Positions 33,018 through 42,897 of a stretch of DNA of 64,000 nucleotides are shown piece after piece (within the stretch, counting starts at the first letter, position 1; the number at the start of each line of letters is the position of its first letter). The position numbers and the translations under genes are program-made. Source of the DNA: Oscillospiraceae bacterium (GTDB lineage Bacteria; Bacillota; Clostridia; Lachnospirales; Lachnospiraceae); NCBI GenBank assembly GCA_021771715.1, contig JAETOO010000001.1, positions 1 through 64,000 of the forward strand, read 5' to 3'. The notes below the pieces were generated by a model. The model was not told where the DNA came from and searched no databases. It saw only the letters and a program-made list of their open reading frames with translations.

Positions 33018-33929
33018 CTAGCCCTCAAAGTCTCCCAGCAGCCTCACTTCCGGCTCCAGACAGACTCCCACATCTTCCTTCACGCGCCGCTGTACCTCGC
33101 GGATCAGCTGCACGACCTCCTGCGCCGTCGCACCGCCCCGGTTCACGACAAACCCGCAGTGCTTCTCGGACACCTGCGCGCCGCCGACCGCATAGCCGCG
33201 CAGCCCCGCATCCATGATGAGCTTGCCCGCAAAATATCCCTCCGGGCGCTTGAACGTGCTCCCCGCGCTCGGGACGTCGAGCGGCTGCTTCGTCACCCGC
33301 TGCGTTTTCAGCTCCTCCATCCGGCTGCGGATCTGCTCTGAATCTCCTTTTTCCAGCCGCAGCCGTGCGCCGAGCACGATCCAGCCGTTCCCCGGCACAC
33401 AGCTGTGGCGGTACCCTAAGTCAAGCTCCTCCGCCGGCACGGTGCGCACCTCGCCGTCCCTCGTCAGCACCGTGGCCGACACCAGCACCTGCTTCATCTC
33501 GCCGCCGTACGCTCCGGCGTTCATCACAACCGCGCCGCCCAGCGTCCCGGGGATCCCGGAGGCGAACTCGAACCCGGTCAGGCCGGCTGCGAGCGCATGC
33601 TTCGCGATCACCGAGAGCATCGCCCCGGCCTGCGCCTCGATCTCGACACCCTCCACCGCGACCTGCGCCAGGTTTTTATAAATCTGCAGAATGACTCCGC
33701 GGTAGCCCTGATCGGAGACCAGCAGATTGCTGCCGTTTCCGACCACGTAGAAAGGCAGCTGACGCTCCCGGCAGAACTGCACCGCCTCCACCAGCTTCTC
33801 CTGCGTATCCGGGGTCAGAAAAATATCCGCCGGACCGCCGATCCGAAACGTCGTATGGTTTTTCATCGGCTCATGCTCCAGCACGCACGACTCCCCCGCT
33901 ATCTCGCGCAACAGTTCTATCTCATTCAC
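33018..33929 (-). CDS. murB: UDP-N-acetylenolpyruvoylglucosamine reductase
   Basis: FAD enzyme that makes UDP-N-acetylmuramate, the second committed step of peptidoglycan synthesis, in the cytosol. 303 residues from GTG at 33929, which has AGAGGG 7 bases upstream; an upstream in-frame ATG (34007) would add 26 residues that are unlike MurB. Motifs: NHTTFRIGGPAD, ASGIPGTLGGAVVMNAGAYGGE for FAD, SAGSTFKRPEGYFAG with the catalytic Ser (type II MurB), and C-terminal LEPEVRLLG with the catalytic Glu. Confidence 0.96.
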   Translation of the reverse strand: MNEIELLREIAGESCVLEHEPMKNHTTFRIGGPADIFLTPDTQEKLVEAVQFCRERQLPFYVVGNGSNLLVSDQGYRGVILQIYKNLAQVAVEGVEIEAQAGAMLSVIAKHALAAGLTGFEFASGIPGTLGGAVVMNAGAYGGEMKQVLVSATVLTRDGEVRTVPAEELDLGYRHSCVPGNGWIVLGARLRLEKGDSEQIRSRMEELKTQRVTKQPLDVPSAGSTFKRPEGYFAGKLIMDAGLRGYAVGGAQVSEKHCGFVVNRGGATAQEVVQLIREVQRRVKEDVGVCLEPEVRLLGDFEG

Positions 33930-34110
33930 GATATCGCCCTCTTCTTTCCTCCAGCCGCCGAAACCATCCCACCTGCGGCGGAATTCTCTATTATCATGCG
34001 GTGCCATTTCAGATCATCCCCGGAAACCTTGACCGCACTCCTACCTCGGAACTAAAGTAACCAGCCAGATGTGCCGGCTATTTCGTTTCTAATATACAAA
34101 TCGCAACAGA

Positions 34111-35298
34111 TCAGTTCTGTACCTTTTCCGTTTGCAGAATCCCGCTTCGCGCGATACTCTCGACTGCTTTTTCAAGCTCCTCGGGCGGCAGCACGAGCGC
34201 CATCCGCACGAAGCCCTCGCCGAGCGAGCCGAAGCAGCTGCCGGGCACACAGATCACACCTGATTTTTCCATCAGCTCCACGCAGAACTCCTCCGAGTTC
34301 GTGTAGCCCTCGGGCAGAGGCGCCCAGACGAACATCGTCCCCTCGCTGTCCGGCACGTTCCAGCCGATCCTGCGCAGGCCGCCGCACAGTGTCCGGTTGC
34401 GCTCCTCGTACTGTCTGCACTGCTCCTCCACGCCGTCAAACGGCCCCTCGAGCGCCGCGATCGCTCCGTACTGCACCGGGAGGAACGTCCCGTAGTCAAA
34501 CTGTGTCCGGAGCGCCCGGAACTTCTGGATGATCTCACGGTTCCCCAGCGCAAAGGAGGCACGCGCCCCGGTATAGTTGAACGACTTCGACAGGGAGTAA
34601 AACTCGATGCCGACCTCCTTCGCACCCTCGTACTGCAGGAAGGAGCCGCCCTTGCGCCCTCCGTACACAATATCAGAGTATGCGTTGTCGTGCAGAATCA
34701 TGATCTCATATTTTTTCGCAAACGCGATCAGTTCGCGGTAGAACGACTCCGGAGCCACTTTGCAGATCGGATTGGCCGGGTAGCTCACCACCATGAATTT
34801 CGCCCGGCGCGCCACATCCTCCGGGATCTCGTCCAGCTTCGGGAGAAACTGGTTTTCCGGAAGCAGCGGGTACGCCCAGACGCCGGCATCGCAGAGCTCC
34901 GGTCCGATGCTGAAAATCTGATAGCCGGGATTCGGCACGAGCACCAGATCGCCCGGGTTGCAGAGCGCCCATGCGATGTGCGACATCCCCTCCTGCGAGC
35001 CGTAGAGCGCCATGATTTCATCCTTCTCCAGCTCCACGCCGAACCGGCGCTGATAAAACCCCTGCATCGCCGTGAGCAGCTCCGGGAGCTCCACCAGCGC
35101 GTACTTGTAATTTTTCGGATCCTTTGCGGCCTCTGCCACCGCGTCCATGATGTGCTGCATCGGCCGGAAATCCGGCGTGCCCACGGACAGGTTGTAGATC
35201 GTCCTGCCCTCCCGCAGCAGCTCGTTTTTCTTCGCGTCCAGCACAGTGAAAATTCCTTCTTTTATCTGGTTCGCTTTATCTGAAAACTGTAACTTCAT
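34111..35298 (-). CDS. PLP-dependent aminotransferase, class I/II
   Basis: 395 residues, fold type I. The PLP lysine is in YSLSKSFNYTGARAS; the PLP-ring and phosphate contacts are in SQEGMSHIAW, VVSYPANPICK and HDNAYSDIVYGG; the substrate carboxylate arginine is likely in EGFVRMALVLP. It resembles the LL-diaminopimelate/alanine/aspartate aminotransferase subgroup, but I cannot assign the substrate. It begins 4 bases after the yfhO-like gene, the last gene of addB-addA-yfhO-aminotransferase. Confidence 0.9.
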   Translation of the reverse strand: MKLQFSDKANQIKEGIFTVLDAKKNELLREGRTIYNLSVGTPDFRPMQHIMDAVAEAAKDPKNYKYALVELPELLTAMQGFYQRRFGVELEKDEIMALYGSQEGMSHIAWALCNPGDLVLVPNPGYQIFSIGPELCDAGVWAYPLLPENQFLPKLDEIPEDVARRAKFMVVSYPANPICKVAPESFYRELIAFAKKYEIMILHDNAYSDIVYGGRKGGSFLQYEGAKEVGIEFYSLSKSFNYTGARASFALGNREIIQKFRALRTQFDYGTFLPVQYGAIAALEGPFDGVEEQCRQYEERNRTLCGGLRRIGWNVPDSEGTMFVWAPLPEGYTNSEEFCVELMEKSGVICVPGSCFGSLGEGFVRMALVLPPEELEKAVESIARSGILQTEKVQN

Positions 35299-35302
35299 TT
35301 TC

Positions 35303-38300
35303 TCATTCCCTCCTCATAATGTGCTCGCTCAACGAATTCAGCCGGTCCATCTCCTCCTCCGGATCGTCCAGCCATCCGTCCTCCGGCTCGTCGCCGTCGT
35401 CCGAGATGTCTTCCGGCTGCTCATCCGCAGCAGGTCGGTGCTCAGATCGCTCGTCCGGCTCGGCATCCGCGGCTGTCCCTCTCTCTGACACCGTACCGTC
35501 AATCAGTCCTTCTTCCAACGGCTCATCCGCGGTGAGCACATGTTCCGGCGCTCCGTTAATCTCGGGCCGCGCCTCTGGCTGAGCATCGGCAGCCATCCTG
35601 CTCTCCGTCAGCTCATCGTCAGACGATATTTCTTTTATCTGCTCAGCTGTGTCAGGCGCATACTCCAACGTTACACCGTCGTCCGAGATGTCTTCCGGCT
35701 GCTCATCCGCAGCAGACCGGTGCTCAGATGGCTCGTCCGGCTCGGCATCCGCACTATCCTCTGCTGCGTCCTTCTCCAGCCCGATGTACGCTCCGTCCTC
35801 CGCCGCGTCCTTCCACGGCCCGGCATCCGCGCCGTCCTCTGCCGCTTCCTTCTCCAGCCTGATGTATGGTCCATCCTCCTCCGTCCGATCTCCCGCATCT
35901 TCTCCCGCGAGCGCCCAGTCCGGATACCGGTGCTCCAGCAGCCGGGTCAGCACGAACAGGAGCACGCACACCAGACTCAGCGCCAGCCCTCTTGTGAATC
36001 CGGACGGCATATACCGCATCCGGATCTCATGCGTCCCCTCCGTCAGATGAATCCCGGTCAGCGCCTTTCCGACGCGGTAGCTCTCGGTCCGCTCGCCGTC
36101 GACCAGAATCGTCCAGCCCTCGTCGTACGGCACGGTCAGCAGCAGCGTCCCTTCCTTTTTCACGTCAATGTTCCCGCTGACCTTGCTCCCCTTCACCTGC
36201 ACATCGGTCAGCTGGCTCTGGGAGAGCGCATCCACAACCGCCTGATACGCATCGTTCGCGCAGGTGTAGACTTCGGCGCGCACCGTGCTGCCCTTCTGCG
36301 TCTCCTTGAGCGTCACGGTGAAATCGGCCATGTCCTCATCCTGCGTCCCGTTGATCACATACAGGTGATCCGTGAAATCCGAAAAGCTCTTCTTGTACTC
36401 CGGCGTGTTCAGCTCGATCCCGGCCACGCGCGTGTCAATGCACAGGTACACCTGCTTATTCTCCGGAATCTTGACGCCGTAATTTTTCCCGTCCACCATG
36501 TCAATGTAGCGGTCCAGCACATAGATCGGCTCCAGGCCCGTCGCGAGCTCGACGAAACTGTTCTGCACCAGCAGCGGCTCACCTGCCTCGATGTCCCAGT
36601 CGCGGATCGCGTCGTTCACCATAAACCCAAGCGAGAGCGCATTGTCATTTTTGTAGAGCGCCAGCTCCCCGTCCTCACCCACGCGCTCGAACTGGTACAT
36701 CGTATCCGCCATCTTTGACGGCGACGCCAGATACTTGATGCCAAACACATCGTTCATCAGCTTCGTCACGCCGAGGTAGCCGTTTTTATTCGTGCGCGCC
36801 TCGATGCCGAGGCTGTCGCAGAGGTTGATGACCGCTTCCTGCATCGTCGAGTTGAACATGACGAGCGCATTCCCGCCCGCGTACATCGTGACGTTGCGCA
36901 TCCTCTGACGGTCCACCTCGCTGCGGAAAAATGTGTCGTCCGCCTGCTCGCCCATCAGCTTCTGGTACGAGGTCTGATCGGCTATGTAGATACTGCGCGT
37001 CACCCCTCCGTTGCAGCTGATCCCGTAGATGCCGTTCGCGGCGGCCTCCACGAGCAAAATGGCCGAGACGGCCGCAGCGTAATGCTCCAGCCGAAGCTGC
37101 CTCAGATAGCGGCCAAGCAGCAGCAACCCGAAGTAAACCAGCAGCATTCCGAACGAAATATAGTACAGCCAGGGCTCCGTCTCCTCCCCCGGGTGCAGCC
37201 AGCAGTACACGACGAACACAGCCGGGAGAAGCCAGGAAAAGATCAGCTCCGGCAACCAGTAGCTCCGAATATCCCCGAGCGCATCGTACGCCATCACCAG
37301 AAGCAGCGCGACGTAGAGGAACGCGAACCGGTTCGGCAGTCCGTTCTGGATGTGAAACCCGTGCCAGATATAATTCAGAATGTTAAACGAAAAGCTGAAC
37401 AGCAGAAGCGCGCACAGCCCGTAATGTGCCAGCCGCTCCCGCAGCCGCACCCTCCGGTCGAACAGATACAAAATCGCGAGCAGCACCGTGAACACCCCGC
37501 AGTACGCATTCAGCCCGACCTGCGAGTTGGAGATATTCACCGGCTCCAGAAACGGCAGATGATTCCGCATCATGTCCAGAAAGCTCGTGTAAAATTTCAC
37601 CACCGACGGAAAGGAATTGCCCTGCATTGACTCGGATGAGGACAGCCCCAGAAACGCGGGGATCAGCACCAGCGATGCCATTCCGCCCGCCAGCAGCGCG
37701 TGCCACCCAAAGTTCAGACAGCTCTTCCATACGCCGTTCCAGGTGATCCGCTCCGCCGAAATCCAGCGCACCAGAAAATACAGACACGAGAAAATGCACA
37801 GCATGAACCCGATGTAGTAATTGCACCAGAGCCCGTAGAACAGCGACAGACAGAACATCCGCCCGCTCCTCCCCGCGACAATCTGCTCGATCCCGTACAG
37901 GATCAGCGGCAGCATCGCGATGCTGTCCAGCCACATCAGGTTAAAATAGTACCCGATCACAAAATTGCTCAGCGCAAACATCACGCCGAACACCGCCGGC
38001 AGATACTTCCGCGCCGTATCGCGCTTGTGCAGATACCAGGCAAAGCAGCCGCCGCACAGCCCGATTTTCAGAAGGATCATGAGATCCATGAAATCGCAGA
38101 CATATTTGGTCGGGACCAGCACCATGAGAAAATTCAGGGGGCTCGCCAGGTAATACGCGTAGGTCGACCAGAAATTGTAGCCGAGCCCGCCGGAAAACGA
38201 GTACAGCAGCGAGCCGCCGCCCGTCAGTTTATTGTGCATGTCCGTGTAAAACGGCAGATACTGATGCAGGGAATCGATAATCAGCACCGTCTTGTCCCCG

Positions 38301-38479
38301 AAGGGCCAGACGCCCAGACAGGCGAACCCGATGCCTGCAATCAATACCGACAGAAAAAAACCTGCGAGGAAGAAGCGTGCGGAGCACTTGGCGCAAGCTT
38401 TTCGCTGCTGCCTCTCCTCCTCCGTCTCTTCCTTTTCCAACCAGCCTTTTACGATTCCAGTAAATTTTTCCATAATCAA
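35303..38479 (-). CDS. YfhO family membrane protein with repetitive acidic tail
   Basis: A 1058-residue polytopic membrane protein. Residues about 30-500 hold some twelve hydrophobic segments (first FFLAGFFLSVLIAGIGFACL) with the family's DSLHQYLPFY and SFSGGLGYNFW; then an extracellular region and a last segment near 840. YfhO in Bacillus is linked to glycosylation of lipoteichoic acid. The last roughly 200 residues are acidic and repetitive, with SEHR(S/P)AADEQPEDISDDG twice; family members normally stop soon after the last membrane segment. It starts at TTG (SD GGGGAG 6 bases away) overlapping the addA stop, or at the ATG two codons later. Confidence 0.88.
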   Translation of the reverse strand: MIMEKFTGIVKGWLEKEETEEERQQRKACAKCSARFFLAGFFLSVLIAGIGFACLGVWPFGDKTVLIIDSLHQYLPFYTDMHNKLTGGGSLLYSFSGGLGYNFWSTYAYYLASPLNFLMVLVPTKYVCDFMDLMILLKIGLCGGCFAWYLHKRDTARKYLPAVFGVMFALSNFVIGYYFNLMWLDSIAMLPLILYGIEQIVAGRSGRMFCLSLFYGLWCNYYIGFMLCIFSCLYFLVRWISAERITWNGVWKSCLNFGWHALLAGGMASLVLIPAFLGLSSSESMQGNSFPSVVKFYTSFLDMMRNHLPFLEPVNISNSQVGLNAYCGVFTVLLAILYLFDRRVRLRERLAHYGLCALLLFSFSFNILNYIWHGFHIQNGLPNRFAFLYVALLLVMAYDALGDIRSYWLPELIFSWLLPAVFVVYCWLHPGEETEPWLYYISFGMLLVYFGLLLLGRYLRQLRLEHYAAAVSAILLVEAAANGIYGISCNGGVTRSIYIADQTSYQKLMGEQADDTFFRSEVDRQRMRNVTMYAGGNALVMFNSTMQEAVINLCDSLGIEARTNKNGYLGVTKLMNDVFGIKYLASPSKMADTMYQFERVGEDGELALYKNDNALSLGFMVNDAIRDWDIEAGEPLLVQNSFVELATGLEPIYVLDRYIDMVDGKNYGVKIPENKQVYLCIDTRVAGIELNTPEYKKSFSDFTDHLYVINGTQDEDMADFTVTLKETQKGSTVRAEVYTCANDAYQAVVDALSQSQLTDVQVKGSKVSGNIDVKKEGTLLLTVPYDEGWTILVDGERTESYRVGKALTGIHLTEGTHEIRMRYMPSGFTRGLALSLVCVLLFVLTRLLEHRYPDWALAGEDAGDRTEEDGPYIRLEKEAAEDGADAGPWKDAAEDGAYIGLEKDAAEDSADAEPDEPSEHRSAADEQPEDISDDGVTLEYAPDTAEQIKEISSDDELTESRMAADAQPEARPEINGAPEHVLTADEPLEEGLIDGTVSERGTAADAEPDERSEHRPAADEQPEDISDDGDEPEDGWLDDPEEEMDRLNSLSEHIMRRE

Positions 38480-41400
38480 TCGTTTCTCCCCTGAGCGTTC
38501 CTTGCTCCTTGATGCGCGATCCGGCGAATCGCCTCGCCGTCTGTCTTCGGCAGGACGAGCGACTTTCCGAGGCAGAACGAGTAAATCACCCGCTCCTTTA
38601 CCTCTCTTCCGGTCAGCCTCTGCAGCGCCAGCGCATAGTAATCCAGCTGCACGCCGTAACGCTCTGCAAGCTCCTGCATACAGGACACGCGGTCCGTCTT
38701 ATAGTCGAGCACGACGATTTTTCCGTCCTCCTCGACAAACCACGCGTCGATAATCCCCTGCACCAGCACGGTCTCCTCCCCCGTCCAGTCCTCGCGTATC
38801 GTATCAGCGGGAACGCCCAGCACAAACGGCTGCTCGCGGTGCAGTGTTCCGGCCTCTGCCGCGCGCTCCATGCGCCCGCCGATCTCACTTGCCAGAAATC
38901 TGCGGACATCAGACAGCCGCACAGCGTCAGCCTCGTCCCGGGACATTTTACCACATCTTATCAAATCTTCCAACTGTATTTCCAGCTCATCTTTCTTATG
39001 ATAATCTAAATTTTCCATAAATGTGTGGTATACCGTCCCGCGCGCCGCGCCCTTGATCGCCCCGCCGCCGTCCTGGAAAGCCGGAATCAGCGGCACTACC
39101 TCCTCGCTCTCGTAAAGCTCCTCGGCCTCGTCCTCCTCCGGCACGTAGGAGAGATGCTTCAGCTCCGACACGGAAAGCTTGCCGACGATATCCTGCGCGT
39201 CCGCATAGCGGTACGATGCGCCAAAGACCTCCTCCAGATACGCGCGCGCCTCCGGATCGCGGCACACCTCGGGGTCTGACTCCACAAGACCGCGCAGCCG
39301 CTCCCCGAGGTCGGCGGCGGCCTGCAGCTCCTCTGCCTCCAACTGGCCGGTCTCGACCAGACCACAGACAAACCGCGCGGTAAAGGCCTCCGCCACGGTT
39401 TCTGGTGTGATCTCAGATCCCTGCTCTGCGTCGACTTCTGAGGCATATCCTGAATTATGTTCTGATAATTGTCTCCTCCCAGTCTCTGACTCACACTCTG
39501 AGTGATTCCTTAACTCACGTCCCGGATCGGCTTCTGATATTTGCTTTCTTTTTACCTCAGGTGCACATTTTGAACTATCTCTTAACTCACATCCCGAATC
39601 CACTTTTGATATTTGCTCTCTTTTTACCTCAGATGCATATTTTGAACTTTCTCTTAGCTCACATCCTCGATCCACTTCTGGTGTCTGCTCTCCTTCGCCT
39701 TCAGACGCACATTTTTCTCTGCCCTCAGAGCTACATTCCGAATCAGCCGCAGCTCCCGGGATGTCTATGCCGCATGGCTCCCAGGCCAGTCCTGCCTGCT
39801 CCACGAGCATCTGTGCGTCCGCATGCCGCAGAAGCGCCGGTACGACCCAGTCCAGATACGTGGACGCAGCGCCAAGCCGCGCGTACGGAAGCTCCGGCGC
39901 GCCCGTGTGCGCCGCGGCACTCCACTTTTCCAGCTGACCGCTCACATCCTTCACTGAGCCGGTCAGGATCAGCTTCTCCTTCGCGCGCGTCATCGCCACA
40001 TAGAGCACCCGCAGCTCCTCGCCGAGATTTTCGAAGGCCGTCATCCTCTGGATCACTTTTTTCAGCAGGCTCGGCTGGCGGACGCGCAGATTGGTGTCCA
40101 CACAGTCACAGCCGATCCCAAGCTCCGGGTGCATGACGACCCGGCTGCGGATGTCAGACACATTGAACTGCTTTCCCATCCCGCAGACAAAGACAACGGG
40201 AAATTCCAGGCCCTTGCTCTTGTGAATGCTCATAATCCGCACTGTGTCGTCCGACTCCGTCCCGATATTCGCCTCGCCGTAGTCCACCTCGTACCGCTTC
40301 AGATTTTCGATATAGCGGACAAAATGGTACAACCCCCGGTAGCTCGTCGCCTCATACGCGATCGCCCGCTCGACCAGCATGGCGAGATTCGCCTTTCGCT
40401 GTGCCCCCGCCGGAAGCGCAGCCGCGTACTCCCCGTAGCCGGTCACGTCCAGAATCTCCCAGAGCAGCAGATGGATCGGGGTGTAAGCCGCTTTCTTCCG
40501 AAAATAGTCCAGCGTATCAAAAAAGCGATCCAGCTTCCGCGCAAGTGCTGATTCTGCTCTCAGAGTATCACATTCTGCATACGCAGCCCTAGCTCTGGTA
40601 GTGTCACATTCTCCACGCACATTTCCGGCATGTGCATCGCGAAATTCCATGCAACAGTCGTAGAACCGCAGCGCCTTGGATCTGCAGCGAATCTGCGCGA
40701 GTTCCTCGTCTGTCAGGCCGCCGATCGGGCTGCGCAGCACGGCCGCAAGGGGGATGTCCTGCACCGGATTGTCCAGCACCTCAAGGTAGGACAGCACCGT
40801 GCGCACCTCCGTCGCCGAGAAATACCCCTTCTGCGAGCCGGTGAAGCACGGAATCCCCATATCCGTCAGCACCTCCCCGAAGGTATCCGCCCAGCCGCTG
40901 ACTGTGCGCAGCAGGATCACGATGTCGCGGTACTGCACCGGGCGATAACAGCCCGCCGTCTCTCCCTGCACCGCCTTGGGGTCCCAGATCTGCATGTTCC
41001 CGACCAGCTCCCGGATCCGCGCCCCGACCATCCGCGCCTCCGCTTCCTTCTTCTCCTGCGCGTCCGACTCCGTCAGCCAAAGCTCCGTGCGGCGCTGCTC
41101 CTCCTCGCCGCCCGGCGGGAACGAGGCGCCCGCATAGAGCGCAGCGTCCTTATCATACACGATCCCGCCCGGATTTTCTGTCATAATCTGGCGGAAGATA
41201 TAATTTACACTGCCCAATACCTCCCTGCGGCTGCGGAAGTTCTTGTGCAGATCCAGCCTGCACGAGCGCTCCCCGTCCGCCCGGTACGTGCGGTATTTCT
41301 CCATAAACAGCTCCGGCCGCGCCATTCGGAAGCGGTAGATGCTCTGCTTCACATCCCCCACCATGAACAAATTCGGCTCCTGATTGCCTCTGCCTGCGAC

Positions 41401-42897
41401 GCTGTTCAGAATCATCTCCTGCACCAGGTTGCTGTCCTGATACTCGTCGATCATGATCTCCTCAAACTGCTCCGCGTACTCGCGCGCCGCCGCGGTCGGG
41501 ATCGCCTGCCCGTCCCTCCGATCCACCAGCACCGCGAGCGCCAGATGCTCCAGATCCGAGAAATCCAGCACGTTCTTTTCCGCCTTTTTCCCGGCCAGTT
41601 TTTCCGAGAACCGCTCCGCGAGCCGCGCAAGCTCCCGCACGATGACTCCGCTCCTGACAAACTCCTCGCGAAGCACCTCCGGCCGGTCATAGAAATACTG
41701 CACCCGGATCGCAGCCAGATCATCCTTCACCTGCGCGCGCAGCTCCTGCACCTTCTGCTTTTTCTCCTCCGAGATCGCAGGGTCCTTCTTCCTGCCGAGC
41801 GCCGTGTACGTGCCGGAGGCCGCAAACGCTTCCGCGAGCGAGTCGTAATCCTCCGCCGCGCGCAGACGCTCCACCATCGCAATGTCATCCAGCAGCGCCT
41901 TCTCATACGGGTACGGCCCGTCCGGCTCCCGCGCAATCCGCACCGCCTCCTGCAGCTGCACAAGGACGTCGTCGAGCACGCGCTTCGCATCCGCCACCGC
42001 GTAAGCAACCCACGCCGGCTGCGAATCCGGCCTCCAGCTGCGGCTCGCCGCCCCGGATTCCTTCTGTTGTTCTCCGACCGCCGCATCCGTCAACCGCTCG
42101 TCAGCTGCGGCAGGGGAATCGTACATTCTGCGGCACCTATCCAGCCACTCCTTCGGCCACGGCTGTCCCAGAGAAAAATGGTACAGCGCGAGCACAGCCT
42201 CTTCTACCGCGCGGTCATCACGCCCCGGCGCAAACTGCTCCAGGAACTCATAGAATTCGCCGGCACCGCCCTTTTCGTCATTCTCACTCTCCCCATTTTC
42301 CGCGCGCTCAACCGACTTAGCTTTATCCAGCCCGCTTTCTCCTGACTCAGCCTCTTGCGGCTCATCTTCTCCTGACTCAGCCTTTTCCAGCTTATCTTCA
42401 CCTGACTTAGCCTTTTCCGACTCACCTTCCTCCGGTACGCCCTGAGCAGCCGCCTCCGCGTACGCCTCCTCAAGTACCTCCTTGAGCACGTCCTGCTCGA
42501 GCAGCAGTACCTCGCCCTCGTCCGCGACGCGGAACGCGGGGTCGAGCCCGATGGTGTGAAAATGGTTTCGGAGCACCTGCAGGCAAAAGCTGTGTATCGT
42601 CGTGATCCTCGCATTGTGGATGAGCACGAGCTGCCGCTGCAGATGCTCATTTTCCGGCTCCGCCTCGGCGCGCTCCTCCAGGGCATCCCGGATCCTCTGG
42701 CGCATCTCCGCCGCCGCCGCGTTCGTGAACGTCACCACAAGCAGCCGGTCGATATCCACCGGATGGCGCTCATCCGTCACGATCGCGAGAATCCTCGCGA
42801 CCAGGACAGCCGTCTTTCCGGACCCAGCCGCCGCCGACACCAGAATATTCTTATCGCGCGTGTCAATGACCCGCTGCTGTTCCGCCGTCCATTTCAT
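38476..42897 (-). CDS. addA: ATP-dependent helicase/nuclease subunit A
   Basis: The AddAB complex processes double-strand breaks for RecA. AddA has UvrD-type helicase motifs (AAAGSGKTAVLVARI at about 23-37, DEYQDSNLVQ, GDVKQSIYRFR, VMSIHKSKGLEFPVVF-type region) and a C-terminal PD-(D/E)XK nuclease (VVLDYKTDRV). At 1473 residues it is about 200 longer than typical family members. The excess is two inserts of tandem repeats: about residues 146-209 (10-residue units such as EKAESGEDEP) and about 1054-1154 (24-residue units containing CELR.SSK). The frame is intact throughout. It overlaps addB by 35 bases. Confidence 0.96.
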   Translation of the reverse strand: MKWTAEQQRVIDTRDKNILVSAAAGSGKTAVLVARILAIVTDERHPVDIDRLLVVTFTNAAAAEMRQRIRDALEERAEAEPENEHLQRQLVLIHNARITTIHSFCLQVLRNHFHTIGLDPAFRVADEGEVLLLEQDVLKEVLEEAYAEAAAQGVPEEGESEKAKSGEDKLEKAESGEDEPQEAESGESGLDKAKSVERAENGESENDEKGGAGEFYEFLEQFAPGRDDRAVEEAVLALYHFSLGQPWPKEWLDRCRRMYDSPAAADERLTDAAVGEQQKESGAASRSWRPDSQPAWVAYAVADAKRVLDDVLVQLQEAVRIAREPDGPYPYEKALLDDIAMVERLRAAEDYDSLAEAFAASGTYTALGRKKDPAISEEKKQKVQELRAQVKDDLAAIRVQYFYDRPEVLREEFVRSGVIVRELARLAERFSEKLAGKKAEKNVLDFSDLEHLALAVLVDRRDGQAIPTAAAREYAEQFEEIMIDEYQDSNLVQEMILNSVAGRGNQEPNLFMVGDVKQSIYRFRMARPELFMEKYRTYRADGERSCRLDLHKNFRSRREVLGSVNYIFRQIMTENPGGIVYDKDAALYAGASFPPGGEEEQRRTELWLTESDAQEKKEAEARMVGARIRELVGNMQIWDPKAVQGETAGCYRPVQYRDIVILLRTVSGWADTFGEVLTDMGIPCFTGSQKGYFSATEVRTVLSYLEVLDNPVQDIPLAAVLRSPIGGLTDEELAQIRCRSKALRFYDCCMEFRDAHAGNVRGECDTTRARAAYAECDTLRAESALARKLDRFFDTLDYFRKKAAYTPIHLLLWEILDVTGYGEYAAALPAGAQRKANLAMLVERAIAYEATSYRGLYHFVRYIENLKRYEVDYGEANIGTESDDTVRIMSIHKSKGLEFPVVFVCGMGKQFNVSDIRSRVVMHPELGIGCDCVDTNLRVRQPSLLKKVIQRMTAFENLGEELRVLYVAMTRAKEKLILTGSVKDVSGQLEKWSAAAHTGAPELPYARLGAASTYLDWVVPALLRHADAQMLVEQAGLAWEPCGIDIPGAAADSECSSEGREKCASEGEGEQTPEVDRGCELRESSKYASEVKREQISKVDSGCELRDSSKCAPEVKRKQISEADPGRELRNHSECESETGRRQLSEHNSGYASEVDAEQGSEITPETVAEAFTARFVCGLVETGQLEAEELQAAADLGERLRGLVESDPEVCRDPEARAYLEEVFGASYRYADAQDIVGKLSVSELKHLSYVPEEDEAEELYESEEVVPLIPAFQDGGGAIKGAARGTVYHTFMENLDYHKKDELEIQLEDLIRCGKMSRDEADAVRLSDVRRFLASEIGGRMERAAEAGTLHREQPFVLGVPADTIREDWTGEETVLVQGIIDAWFVEEDGKIVVLDYKTDRVSCMQELAERYGVQLDYYALALQRLTGREVKERVIYSFCLGKSLVLPKTDGEAIRRIAHQGARNAQGRND

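Noticed and set aside
34040-34085. Weak hairpin (AGCCGG/CTGGCT) after the aminotransferase
   Set aside because: Six pairs with a G-U and no proper U-tract; not convincing as a terminator.
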